Shown here piece by piece: positions 1 through 11,974 of a DNA stretch of 64,000 nucleotides. The stretch is from positions 19,971,292 to 20,035,291 of the forward strand of contig NC_088312.1 of the NCBI RefSeq assembly GCF_910592395.1, in the 5' to 3' direction. Position 1 is the first letter of the stretch; every line of letters begins with the position of its first letter. The notes under the pieces are model-generated. The model ran no database searches, was not told where the DNA came from, and saw only the letters and a program-made list of their open reading frames with translations. The position numbers and the translations under genes were made by a program. Origin of the DNA: Lineus longissimus (Eukaryota; Nemertea; Pilidiophora; Heteronemertea; Lineidae).

Positions 1-3000
1 GACGCATCGGGAGGCCGAGACTCCTGTGACTTGAGAAATGTTAACGTCAACTCGGAGATTTTCACCACCCAGGACTACTTAAATCGGGTGAAGTTTGCTT
101 TCAAGTTGGGCTTCAGTGAGGGCCAGTTGAAGATTGCTTTATCCGAGTTGGGAACAGCCGCGCCGAAAGATAACGATCTTCTGCAGGAATTGATCAAATT
201 AGGATCAATCGGAAAAAGTATCGATGAAGAAAGCGACCTCGAAGATGAGGACGTCTTTGACGAGGAAGATGCCATTCTGCAGCCGAAAACGATGGAGAAG
301 TTGAAAGACGCAGAATCCAATCTCCGACCTATAGTCATCGATGGCAGCAATGTTGCTATGAGGTAGGAATTCATGTTCCTCTCCACTATAAACTCTTTCT
401 CTGCATGCCCTAAAAGTTTCTTTGATCATGTCACGTTTTTAAAGCACGAATTTAGATTTTTTATATTTTGTCATGTCCCATTTACAAACCTCGTTTGTGA
501 AAAATCTGTTGAAGATTGCTGCAGAAAATGTGTATGGAAACAGTTCGGTATCATTTCCGGTACTCACTCGTATTAAAAATCGGGCTCAAACTCAAAATGG
601 GCAGAAAATCCAGAGTTAATGATATCACAAGAAGATTCTGTAACTTGTCAAAAAACCCACTGACGAGATGTGAGCATTTCCGTGATTGTAATCGCAGGTA
701 ACCAGCAACAAAAATTGCACGTAAATCAAAATGTTTGCGCTTAATATTTCAGCCATGGTAATAAAGAAACGTTCAGCTGTTACGGCATAAAGTTAGCGGT
801 GGATTTCTTTCGTCAACGCGGCCACAAAGAGATCCATGTGTTCGTACCACAGTGGAGGAAGGAAACACCACGACCCGACTCGCCAATCACAAGTAAGCAT
901 TTGGAGTTATTGGGCGTCTTTTGACTTTTGGCTTGATTGACGCTATCTATTATCGCCATCGTGTACAGTAGAATCTCTCTAAAGGACGCCCTCGGGATTG
1001 ACAAATGCTGCCCTTATAGAGAGGTCAAATCGCATGGCTCAACATACTATAATTGTGTGATAGACCTACTACATGAAGTAACGTGATACCTACCAGCTAT
1101 TCCAAAATATATTGCTGTTTGGAAAACCCTATAGAGGTCTGTTTATAGCATTGCTCCGTCCTTTTTTCTGTTGTCTTTTTTACATAGATTTCTGAAATGT
1201 GAGTTTCGGCAGTGTATAAAAAGAATCATTGCCGAAAAAGTCTAGGTAATTGTTCAAGCTTCAAGCTATAGTTGTTATACTAACAACTATAGACGCGGTA
1301 TCACAAATAAATTGTTTTTATATCTCCGACAGTATATGATTACGCAAATTTTATTCTTATTTTCTGTTATTTTGCAGACCAGGAAGTACTTTTTCAATTG
1401 GAGGGAGAAAAAGTTCTCTGTTATACTCCCTCTCGACGCATTGGAGGAAAGCGAGTGGTGTGTTATGATGATAGATACATTATCAAACTGGCGGCGGAAA
1501 CAAACGGCATCGTCGTATCCAATGACAATTATCGTGATTTGATAAACGAAGAATCTGGTTTCAAAAAAGTCATCGAAGAGCGATTGTTGATGTTTTCTTT
1601 CGTCAATGACCGGTAAGTTTTAAAATAGAATTGAAGTGAGTTACAGTGCACACTAGTGTGGCTTAATCGGGGCAAAACTCAGAGCCTCGTAGCCCAGTGG
1701 TTAACACCGCTGGCAACCACGCAATAGGGCCCAGGTTCGATCCCGGGGAGAACCCAGGATTGTATTTCTGGGTGAACTGAAGAAACTGAAATTCTTGGCT
1801 CTTCACAACACGTGCAACGTATGAAATATTCGAGGGTCTGTCGGATGAGACTTAAAGCCGTGGTCCCTTGTACCTGAGTGCATACAATCAATCCCAAAAA
1901 GTGAGTTAATAGGGGTCGTTGCCCGTTTTTCGATCATCAGAGACCAGCCAGCGACGTCCCACCCTGAGGAAAAGTTGGAAAGCCCTAAAAGGCACTTAAA
2001 TATTGCTTGGAGATGAGAGAGTTCCCTTTGATGTTTACAAACATTGCCTGCCTTGACCTACAATGTATCATAAAGATTGCTATAGAAACTTTATAATGAA
2101 ACTGGGCCATGTCATTCCAGGGTAGGAGGTTTTAATGAATGAAGAGCAAATTCAGCCACTTCCTTGTTGATGTCACTATTTGGGTTGAAATTCATTAATG
2201 AAAACATGCACCATTTCCATTATATAAGCAACTTCTCTGCAGTCGCTTTATGGTGTTAATCTCAGCGGTTAGCCCATCTGGTCACAAAGTATCACTTAAA
2301 TTTCACAGATTGGAATCATAAAATTTTGCTCTTAAACTTGGCTTGGTGTGTCACATCATTTGTCGAAAATCTTGTAGCAGAATGAGGCTAAGTTCTTCAA
2401 CTGTATCTTTATTAGCTTCTTTCATTGTGGTTTGTACATTTTGTATTACCTCATACTTTGCGGTACCCCAGCCCACAAAGAAGGAGGATATCAGAGAAAT
2501 ATTGATGACAAGATCAAGATCGGCTTTCTATGGCCAGGGACTATTTTCCCAGTGCTGTACGAAATAGATTTTCTATGTGGGAAAACAAATTAGGTCAGCA
2601 AAAGTGTTGCCTTGGCTATAAGAAATTGCTCAGTTTCTTGATTTCCTTTCAGTTTCATGCCGCCTGCAGACCCCCTCGGTCGCCACGGGCCCACCCTGGA
2701 CAACTACCTCCAGAAGGAGCCATCCCTGCCAGAGACACTGCCCCCAATCTGCCCCTACCTCAAGAAGTGCACCTACGGCAACAAGTGCAAGTACTACCAC
2801 CCCGAGAGGGGCAACAAGCCGCAGAAACTCATTACGGAGAAACTGGCGGAGGAAGCTCAGTTGAAAATGATCCAGGTGACGGAAAGACAGCTGTCGGAAC
2901 AGAATGATGGTAAGTTTATCAACATTTTATGAATACCTCTTTTTTTTACTGATGTTTGCCATCTATTAAGAGTTGTTCTTGAAGGAAACAACACTGACAA

Positions 3001-4438
3001 TTTTTGTTCATATTCATGTTGATCTAGGCCCCTAACCTAATAAAATTCAAGTTGATGTGACCCAATTGTTATTTCCTTCTTGCCGTATCAAGTTCAAGTC
3101 TGAAAACTAGTCCCTGTCATAAGGTCAAGAAGTTCGTTTTTTCTAATTTTCAAAGAACCTGCAATTTGTTTATAACTTTTAAAAGTTTCTGCAAATTCGT
3201 ATCCATATTAACTGCACTACGGCATTGTGTATGAATGCATTTCCTGGACCACCAGTAATTCTCAACGCCATACGAATTAAGTAATGTATGTGTCAATTGT
3301 TCTTCCAGACTCCCTTGATGCAAAATCAAAGCTGACGAAAGATGACGTCAAACCTTCCATGGAGGACAAAGAGCGACAGAAAAAACATAACGAAAACTTG
3401 GATCATTATCGCAGACAAGTCGAAGAATCTGAACGAAAAGCTGCCCGTGCTCAGTCGCAGACAGAAGACAATCAGGAAAATGATAGTCTGCCTGTGGTTT
3501 TCCCACCACCTCACTTGAGTGGACGAGTGAGTGACGGTACGCATCTGTCTGTTGCCAAAACGTTATCTGACGAGAGTACTGCGTACAGACCAGGATTAAA
3601 TCAAAGACGCCGCAGTGTTCCAAATCCCGAACAGGAAACGGAGTTGTTAAGGAGACAGTTTTCGCGCCAGATGTCCCTGCAGTCGAGGTTGGAGAGGCAG
3701 GGTAGTGGCAAGTGGAGTACGTATCGGACGGGGCCTGAACCGACGGAGGCACACTCTCCATTGCCCCAGGCCCCGTCCCAGTCAGTGCTACAGACACTCC
3801 CTCCTAGAGCTGACATTGGCTACAGACAGCAGCCACCTATGAGTGACTATGTTTACCAGCCTCATATGAACTATCATCCTGATTATCATAATCCTAATCT
3901 TGGTGGTCAAATGCCTTTGCAAGGAATGCGGCCCTCGTCCATGTCTTACCCGCACCCGGCGATGCACCAACGGGCTAGTCGGAACTTCCAACCGTCGTAC
4001 CCCCCTGTGATGCGATACGGTGGTGGGTACATGCAACAAACAGTGCACCAATCGGTGTCGAATCTATCTCAACGCTGGGTCCCGGCCACTGGGTATGAGG
4101 CCCCCATGTTCCCAGAACTTCCAGATCAGAACATACCGCCTCTTTCCTATGTGACTGGTCCCCCAGTAGAAAATGAAGTCGACTATAGATTAGATCCGCA
4201 ACAGGATTTACGATACAACGTTCCACTGGAGAATCCGTACTGTTCTACTGTTCCTGAGAACAGTACGTTACCTCCAATACCAGCGCCTTGTCAAATCACC
4301 GATCCTAGCCGTTATGCAGTTTATGTGAATCTGTCTAATATTTATGGAGAGGAAACGGTGCGGCGAGTGATGCACGATCACCCCAATGAGATACAGGCTC
4401 ACATCATCGCCACGTACGCTGCAGGAGCATGCAACTGA
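1..4438 (+). CDS. ZC3H12: ZC3H12/Regnase-family endoribonuclease, 5' partial
   Basis: Coding exons are <1-362, 753-892, 1378-1612, 2653-2909 and 3309-4438, giving 707 residues; the frame is open at base 1, so the start lies outside the window. Domains in order: an N-terminal UBA-like helical region (~residues 20-60); an acidic linker; a PIN/NYN nuclease domain beginning VIDGSNVAM and containing CYDDRY and SNDNYRD, which hold the catalytic aspartates known from Regnase-1; then the LGRHGP segment and one CCCH zinc finger (C-x5-C-x5-C-x3-[12 protein letters not shown]). A long low-complexity Pro/Gln/Ser tail follows, ending in a conserved C-terminal helical domain ([19 protein letters not shown]). 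The family cleaves stem-loops in inflammatory and other mRNAs in the cytoplasm. All catalytic positions are present, so activity is expected. Which vertebrate paralogue (A-D) is closest cannot be decided; the CTD and length suggest an A/B/C-type ancestor. Confidence 0.93.
965..1050 (+). repeat. MITE fragment (CAGTAGAA-type family) in intron 2
   Basis: Begins ACAGTAGAATCTCTCTAAAG and continues with the 'GACACCCTCGGG...GAGAGGTCAAAT' body also seen at 14969, 21376, 54370, 56760 and 63870. It is truncated and lacks its right end. See the copy at 21376 for the most complete element. Confidence 0.7.
1679..1920 (+). mobile_element. tRNA-derived SINE in intron 3 of ZC3H12-like gene
   Basis: A box-like GTAGCCCAGTGG is followed by a B box GGTTCGATCCC ~40 bp later, the internal RNA polymerase III promoter of a tRNA. 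The tRNA head is followed by a unique body (GGATGAGACTTAAAGCCG resembles the conserved core of some aquatic-animal SINEs; that comparison is from memory). Related copies lie at 59090-59260 (minus) and 63340-63440 (plus), with a tail fragment at 39903-39990. Confidence 0.75.
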
Positions 4439-6520
4439 AACATAGGTTATCACTGAACATTGTCTATCACAAATAGATTATTTAAAGGGGGACTATAGGT
4501 AGCAACAGGGGTGTTGAATTGGCCATGTTTAAGTGACTACTATAAGCAGTAAGGGCACTGGATCATGTTAGATTCAGTACTACATATATCTCTCGTGTTC
4601 TGTGAGATGGGAGAGACCTCTATTGGCAACTTTGTGTAACTTTATCTTGCCTACCTAGCTCCTGTCTATAGAGTCCCTTTAAGGAGTGCCAGTAGTTAGA
4701 AAGCCTGGCCAGTTCTTTACACAAATGTGAGGAGCAAGTCACGTTTGGGAAATATGGATTTAGCCACATATTTAAATGCTAAGGAAGGGAGGGAGTCCAG
4801 CTACTGGGGTGTCCACCATCAGTGGTTTCATTGTATTGTTGCTTAGAGGGGAAAATATCTAGTGATATTAAATGTGTACACCTTCCTTGTTGTGCTTGAG
4901 TATACCCTGTACTGATCGTATAAGGCCTTTGTATTCCGGTTCAGTTCATATCATATGTACAACTAAAGATGTGTGAAGTTCATGCATATACATGTAACCT
5001 AGTCATAGGTTGTGTTGGTTCTGGGAATACTCTAAAATCACCTCTATAAGACCTGCTTGAAGTGGCTATCTAAAGGCATTGATGAAAAGTGTTTCTTGTC
5101 TGTTCACATGTACAGATTTCGAATTGATTTTTCAATTTCATTGGAAGATGAATTTCAAATGAATTCAATAGATAAATGTAACAGATCTGATCAATTAAAA
5201 TCTTTGAAAATTGTGACTTGAATAGCTATTGAAGACATTATACATTATACAATAGAACTGACTAGAGTGTTGTAACCCAGTAATATACAACTGAAAGTAA
5301 TTTTTGTGCCGAAAAAACAATCGATTTTCCCAAAAATGTAATGATATTTTAATTGCAATTCACCATCTCGGATAAAGAGGTCTCCGATGTTAGGAATGTA
5401 TACTTTATGTACCATTGTAAAATTTGTCGCATTTCTTCAAAATTGGCATTTTAAAACTTGGTGTCGGCTTAATCTTGATGATGACCACTTTTTTAAAATG
5501 CCCCAAATCGGTTTTGAGCATATTTCATAACCTTGAACAAATGTTACCAAAATGATCTTATAGTTGTGATATTAGAGTATAGATGTTTATCCGTATTGTT
5601 TCGTTTCTATGTGTGCGTACTTATATACCGAACCAGGAAGTGGTTTTATGTAAATTATGTTATATATCGCATAGGCCTGCCTGAAAATTATTTTAGTCTG
5701 CTGTAATGCTACCAACATCTTTTTAGTGACCAAAATTGATTTAAGTTATGATTCTGGAGTAGTGCGACAGCAAGCAGAGATATTTTTAAGTATGGCCTCA
5801 ACTATAAAGTGTTCTCACCAGGTATTACGGTATGTTATAATATTTCTCGAAATGTTTGGATCGAGGAAGCATTATTTGGTAATGAATGAGTGATTCAGTA
5901 TCGTGTAGGCTTTAAAGGCCCGTTCTAATGTATAGCCCGACTGAGGTTCATTTCATTTAAGCTCTCTCAGTACGGGGTGATGCAAAAAAATGCAACCCAA
6001 ATGTGTTCACCAGCGGCATGGAAAGGGTTAGCTAAATAGCTATTGGGTTGGCTAATTAGCTCTTGGGTTAGCTAATTGGCTCTTGATCAGTTCAGTAGGT
6101 TTGCATAGTTGTGTTAGCATTTCCACCATGATTAAGTCCATTGAGGGGGACTTTTCTCTTTCTGGAAGAAGTTCTTCTCAAAAGGGTCAACGTTTTTTGG
6201 TCCAAAGTGCACAGTGTACAGTTGAGTGTACTGAATGTAAGGTAAGGTGATACAATTATTGCCCTGGTACATATATAATCTCTATGTGCATCAATGTGTA
6301 CTGCTACAATTGTACCCTATACCTTACATAGAAGAGTCAGTTTACCTGCTTTAGAATGAAATGAACCTTTGTATATATACATGTATATATGCGTGGAGGT
6401 TTGATTATGTGCAGTGGTAAAGTTGTACATGTGCATCAGATAAATTGTTCGTAGGATATCTTATCCAGGAATAAAAATGTAAATCAAATTGAAGAAATAA
6501 AGTTCTTAGATAAAATTTTG
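4439..6520 (+). other. 3'UTR of the ZC3H12-like gene
   Basis: No ORF of note follows the stop codon. The stretch is AT-rich with several purine/pyrimidine runs and ends with two canonical poly(A) signals. The length is inferred from those signals, not from transcripts. Regnase transcripts are known in vertebrates to be targeted by Regnase itself through 3'UTR stem-loops, so this long UTR is a plausible autoregulatory target; I did not identify a specific stem-loop. Confidence 0.6.
6470..6501 (+). terminator. Two AATAAA poly(A) signals of ZC3H12-like gene
   Basis: AATAAA occurs at 6470-6475 and again at 6496-6501, about 2 kb after the stop codon, on the coding strand. Nothing coding lies between. 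Confidence 0.55.
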
Positions 6521-6539
6521 GTTTATTTATGTCAACTAC

Positions 6540-6730
6540 CTCGTAGGTATTGACCTTTAAGAAATGAGAGGACCCTGCCTACTAACAGGTGTATTGTCCC
6601 TTTAAGTGATGAAGGCAAGTTACAAAGTTGTGACTGGCAAGTTAACAGCCATATTGTCCCTTTAAGAGATGAGGAAAACATCCTACTCTCAAGATAAGTA
6701 CTACATTCCTCACAAGTTCTGATTCCTACT
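6540..6730. repeat. Three diverged ~65-bp units with TTGTCCCTTTAAG
   Basis: A short motif (GACCTTTAAGAAATGAG, TGTCCCTTTAAGTGATGA, TGTCCCTTTAAGAGATGAGG) recurs three times at roughly 55-65 bp spacing. No coding potential. Confidence 0.45.
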
Positions 6731-7496
6731 ACAGCACCTGATGCCAAGACAAAGTGTCAAATGTCAAAGGCCCATTCAAATTCCTAATTCATTGGAGCAC
6801 TTCCACAGTTGGTACTTCGATTTCATTGAATTTTTAAGTAGTATTTCGAAGTTCCAGCACAGTCATCAGGTCATCGTCTTGCAGGTTAAAGGTTCCCCCC
6901 TTCCCTCCATTCAACTGTTCCACAGAAGTGCATTTTGTTGGCTGTGAACATTTCTCAAACTACATGTACTTCCTGATACGTCAACAAATGCTGAGCTGAG
7001 CCCGGCACATTGCCACGGCCGGCGAACCAGAGGACGAGTCGAGCATGCGCATGCTGCTGGGCCCTGGGCGCTGGGCGGAGCTGAGAACAATGGCCTGTGT
7101 TGGAAGACAAAACCATCCTTATCAATTCAAGACATTTCGTGGTGTTTGTTTCCAGTTTTTCTAATTCGTCTTTTAAGGACAAAGTCACAACCAGAATACA
7201 GGGATAAGTTCACTTTAAGAAAGGACAGGTCTCAATTCATTGTCTAGATCTAAAATTAAGAAAATTAAAACCATATCAGTTGTGAATATTGTACAACGTT
7301 GGATCGTATGAAGGAATGGATTTCGAATGGTTTCCCATCGTATGAAGGAATGGATTTCGAATGTTTTCCCAGTAAAGCGAATGTCACCAATAGCGAACCT
7401 GAGAGACAACCGGCCAGTGGCACATTTCGCGAAATTTCATGGTTGTGACTCTCGGGGCATCAGGGAGTTTTGCGCAAATCTCCCGAAACGCGAGCG

Positions 7497-7558
7497 TGAA
7501 CGCCTATCTCATTCTTCGACCTCATGACAACGGAGTCGAAAAATGAGATAGGCGTTCA
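7497..7558. repeat. 24-bp inverted repeat, 14-nt loop
   Basis: Arms 7497-7520 (TGAACGCCTATCTCATTCTT...) and 7535-7558 are reverse complements with one mismatch, so a transcript from either strand would fold into a strong hairpin. It sits just after the first of the paired direct-repeat copies. Confidence 0.8.
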
Positions 7559-10500
7559 TGTTGACGTTTCAAGGGCCTTTCAAAAACACTCGACTGACAT
7601 GAGCAAGGACGTAAGCAGCAACATAAGTTGACAGGCACATACAATCACGTCAGTCTATCCCGGGAACCTATCATTCGATATCTGATGGGGATTAGTGATG
7701 TATGAAAGGAGCGAAAAGAATGTAAATCAGGATATCTTTTCTCTCTTCCTTTATGTTTAAAGGCCAGTATCTGAACGGGCTGACCGAACGTTGGTTCGTT
7801 AGAATGGATTTCGGGTGGTTTCCCAGTAAGCGTATGTTGCAAATAGCTGACCCGAGAGACACTGGGTCAGTGTCACATTTCGGGCAATTTTCGATTGCAT
7901 GGGACTCTCAGAGCAAGATACAAGGACATGTGAGGACGAAAGAAGCGAAATCATTGGATAGGCGCATACAATCACTTCAGCCTTACTCTAAGCTTCAGCC
8001 TATCCCTGGGAATCTATCATTGACACGCTGAGTGAACCTGTCATTCGATATCTGTTGTGGGTCAGTGGTTTCTGGAAGAAGCGAAAAGATTAGAAATCAT
8101 GCAGGATAATTTTTCTCTCTTCCTGAATGATCTAGGCCAGTCAGTGTCCTGACGAATTAAAACTGACCAGTGTCTGACCGCGCTCGCCAGGACAAATCAT
8201 TCTAATTATATCTTGGTCCATATGAATAGCTCGGGTTCGCAAGGTTTCCCAGAAATAAAAACAGGGGAAGTGTTGCAACCGGGCTCACGAATTCGTCCCC
8301 CAAATGGTCCTGTTGTTCAAATAATTTGATATGATTTTGCGATGACCGCTAAGCAGAACCAGACCCGGTAGCGACCCGGTAGCCCCACAGCGCATATTAG
8401 GCATCTGGAGACCGCCAATTGCGTCTCTTCCTCCTGCGGCTACCATGACACAGACACTAATGACAGTCCCTGCCTATAGCACTTCTTTAATCTGTCTTCG
8501 CACAATTAGAAAAGACTCCTGGGCCTGGAGAACACTGTTGACCAATTATGGCCTTTATTACTTGCATATATTCATTACCTCTTCATATCACGCCACGGCC
8601 CCTCTCATTAAATTGATCTTTATGATTTCCCAATGATAAGAATGGAGAAAAATGCCCAAAAGGATTGATGCCTAGAAAGACAACTTGTACTGTTGATCCA
8701 CGATCGTAAAATGGTGAATGACATCTTGATTGTGACAGATGATAACAAATGTCTCAAAGTTTGTTTGTATACGGTTGTATTTAAAAGACATATTTATATT
8801 GGGCGAATATCAATTAGAAACAAGTAATACAAAGAAATGGGGCTGTAAGGAAAACGGTGCAACTTTGAATATTCCTGTATCAATGAGGACAAACGTCTTG
8901 TCCTGAATTGGACCGGATACGTGAAGATTTGAAAGGGTCGACGCCTTGAAAATGTCCCACATGTTGACTAATTGTTGAATCCTTGACTTCTGTTCATATT
9001 AGGCGAATGACCGCGACTCGAACTCGAGTTTGTTTGGTTTCCTAGCATACGACTGTTACGACCACAGGGATGTACCGGTAAACAGCTCGATCAGCGTACT
9101 CAATATTCCGGAAAACCGGCCATGTTACAAGCTTTCTTTCTCAAGATTTCTGCCTGGTTCGTTTGGGGACAGGCTGTTTTGTTCTGTTCTAATAAACGAC
9201 CCACGCCTGACGTTGAAGGACAATGATTAAAACAAGGCAATGAATGACTTGCAAAATTCACATGAAAAGATTGACGACATGATCAGGATGCGACATAACA
9301 GCGTGCATGGGTGTCATTCGGACCAGGACGACTGTTAGTCGGCATGGAAGACTCCACGTTAGAAGAAAGAGGGCGTCTTGCAAAATCAGAACTTCCATTC
9401 ATGGATTGGGACTTTTGTCTTACTCTTTGTCGCTGACTTGGCCTATTAAGACGGCTGACCGGTCTTGCCGGGTATTCGTCACATCTTGGAGGACAGTATA
9501 GTTTGTCAACTCGAGTTCGGACTTTCCTGGTAATACTATGGGAGTGAGACAGTCTGCAATACGGGTTGGCCAACTCTGTCTTTCGCAAGTCATGGAACAA
9601 ATACTGTCACAACACGGTCTGGCTGACCTCTGGACAGTCACAAGGGACGCGTGAGACGAATTGTGGAACTTTATGATTGTACCACACAGGAATTCGCGTC
9701 ATGTCAAACTTTGAAAAAGTCATAAGCTATTTCAATTGCTAATATGCCTTATATGTCCCCGTGTTGTATCTTCAATACGATTGCAAGGTTTCCAAGCATC
9801 ATACCTAGTTGAAAGCGTCGGTAACGGCCGCGTGATTGTGAATGGTTGTGATCAGGCAGTGGCGTCTTTCAATCATATGAACGTGGTTACTTGAGTCCTT
9901 GCATTCTCGTACAATTTTTATCAGCAATAGGCAAACAATGAAATATTGAACTGAGAGCTGAGCATCCTAGGACATCATTAGCTCTCTTAGCAATATTTGG
10001 CGTTCCAGGAACGCAAATGAGTGGAATGCGTAACCAGTACGGGGCACTCTTCCTGGAAGATTGAGGACATGCGTCCTGACCTGGTAACCGACCGAGTCTG
10101 ACGGTGAAGGACAGCGACTGAATCAAGGCAAATTTGATGATGAATGATTGCAACATTTACAATCACGAAACTTTATGAACGGGATCGAAGACATCAGGAT
10201 GTGACATATAGCTTTGTAATCATGATTGGCGCAGCCTGTCTCGCGCCGATCGAGTGGGTGTGATTACGAATCTGAATTATGCTTTTATTTACTGATTTAT
10301 TTCATGTTCAGCGAATTATTGTTGAATTTATACATGACATTGGTATTTAAAGTTTGCAAACGTATACCACGAAATAGACTCCCTGGGCAATCCATTGCGC
10401 CATCCTAATTGAACCTCCTTGGATTTCCGGGCGACAGATCGAGGCCGGTCGGCTGCCTTCGGAGTGACGAATCGTCTCTCTCGCCGAGGTGTTGTAGGTT

Positions 10501-11129
10501 GGTCGCAAAAAGACATTGTCACAACCTATCGTAAAAACCAGACGCAAACTTGTGCAGCACTTCTATAATAAGCCAGCTATAGTTCTTGCATATTCACATT
10601 TGATCAATTCAGTATTGTGAGATAATTCACTAATAGATCTAGAGCTAGCCTCAAAAATCTCAGCCATTGACCCTTTTCTTTTAGTTGGACCTCCACCATA
10701 TCATATACGATCGTACCGCAGAAAAGGTGGCTGACGGTATGGACGTCGAATGACCAATCAGGGGCATTGGCGTCGCTTGTTGACTTCCTTGTCCAGGCAC
10801 CTCTATGTACACTCCGGACGCAGTGGAACGGTCGCTGTCTAGGTTGACCTTGGACTACCTCAGAAGGTTACTTTTGGGTGTTTGCTTCATGGACTAAATA
10901 ATATCAACTGCAGCTGCATTTCATCGGATGTGTGTTTACAGCTCCCCAGGAGAGGCTACATTACTCAACATCATTGCTTTTTCAGTGAGCTTTAAAAGAC
11001 CATCGGGGAAGGGGTGACCATGGGGACAACCTTGTTGGCTAGAAATTTAAATACTGAAGTAGAACGCTTTCTAAACAAAGTCATTTGTTTTCCATAGAAC
11101 AGATTCCCACCCATGAAATTGGCATTCAC

Positions 11130-11135
11130 TTTATT
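11130..11135 (-). terminator. Candidate AATAAA poly(A) signal of RERG-like gene
   Basis: TTTATT on the plus strand is AATAAA on the minus strand, ~840 bp downstream of the RERG-like stop codon. It is the nearest canonical signal I saw; usage is inferred. Confidence 0.3.
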
Positions 11136-11974
11136 TTGAATAGGATAGAATTTCAAATTCTGGCCAAAATGTAGACGCCCAATGGTCAAACCTTATGTCA
11201 GTATGTACGGGTCCCCTATTTCTGGTGAGTCCTAGTCGGATTCGAAGACACAGTAGCTTCCATATACTTTTTCTGACTCACGCTGTATATATCATATACC
11301 TAGTGTACTTCCTTTTCCATCCCTCGACCGGACCATTGATGCATTTGTTGAAAAGTGGGTTAACCCATAGGCCCATAGGGGGAAGTGTCATTCAGTGAAC
11401 AACAATTTCAGTAGAATTCTACCAGGAAACTCGGACGTTAAATACACACTTAATCGGAATCTCCCCACCCTGATTTTTAAAGGAGATTCTCGCGAGATAA
11501 TGTTGTTCACAGATTTTTTAAGTGTACGGGAATGTTTTACGAACTGCTTTTCGTACACAAACATTTTACAACGGATTGTTCAAATTTTTTGATGGTTCAC
11601 TATATTTACGGTTGGTCCAACTATATCTAGTTCCCATTTCTAACGCCAGGCGACGCCACTAGTCTCATGCCTTACTCAAACTAGTAAGGTCGGAACTCTA
11701 TGATGTATGCCGCCATTTCCTCCACTGTCACAGATGCCAGTCCTTTCCCTGAATGATAACAGACTTCCATCCTTTCCGTGACCAGTAACCGAATTCCACC
11801 CTTTCCCTGGTTTTACATGGAGAACTCCAATCTCCACGCCTCGCTGTTGGTAACGGTTGCTTAGTGATACTAGCACCCGTTTAGCGTACTTTTGCTACGG
11901 AGCAAATGCAAGCTATCCTCTCATAGGGAGATTGGGTTAACTCGTCCCGCGTGCTGAACTTTAAAAAATTCACC

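Larger units (their letters stand above)
7040..11974. other. Intergenic region with diverged direct repeats, no gene
   Basis: No exon with both splice consensus and recognisable protein was found. Pairs of related segments are visible: 7308-7470 with 7795-7910 (shared GAATGGATTTCG, GTTTCCCAGTAA, GAGAGAC and GTCACATTTCG-like words), and about 9100-9660 with 10050-10550 (shared 'gaaggaca..gat..a.caaggcaa', 'caggatg.gacata' and 'gacggctgaccggtc'-like words), an offset near 950 bp. They look like old copies of repeats rather than genes. Confidence 0.5.

Noticed and set aside
3348-3797. 149-residue minus-strand ORF
   Set aside because: It is the antisense shadow of the last ZC3H12-like exon.
9283-9600. 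105-residue minus-strand ORF in the gene-free interval
   Set aside because: No family resemblance, lies in a diverged direct repeat, and no supporting exon structure.
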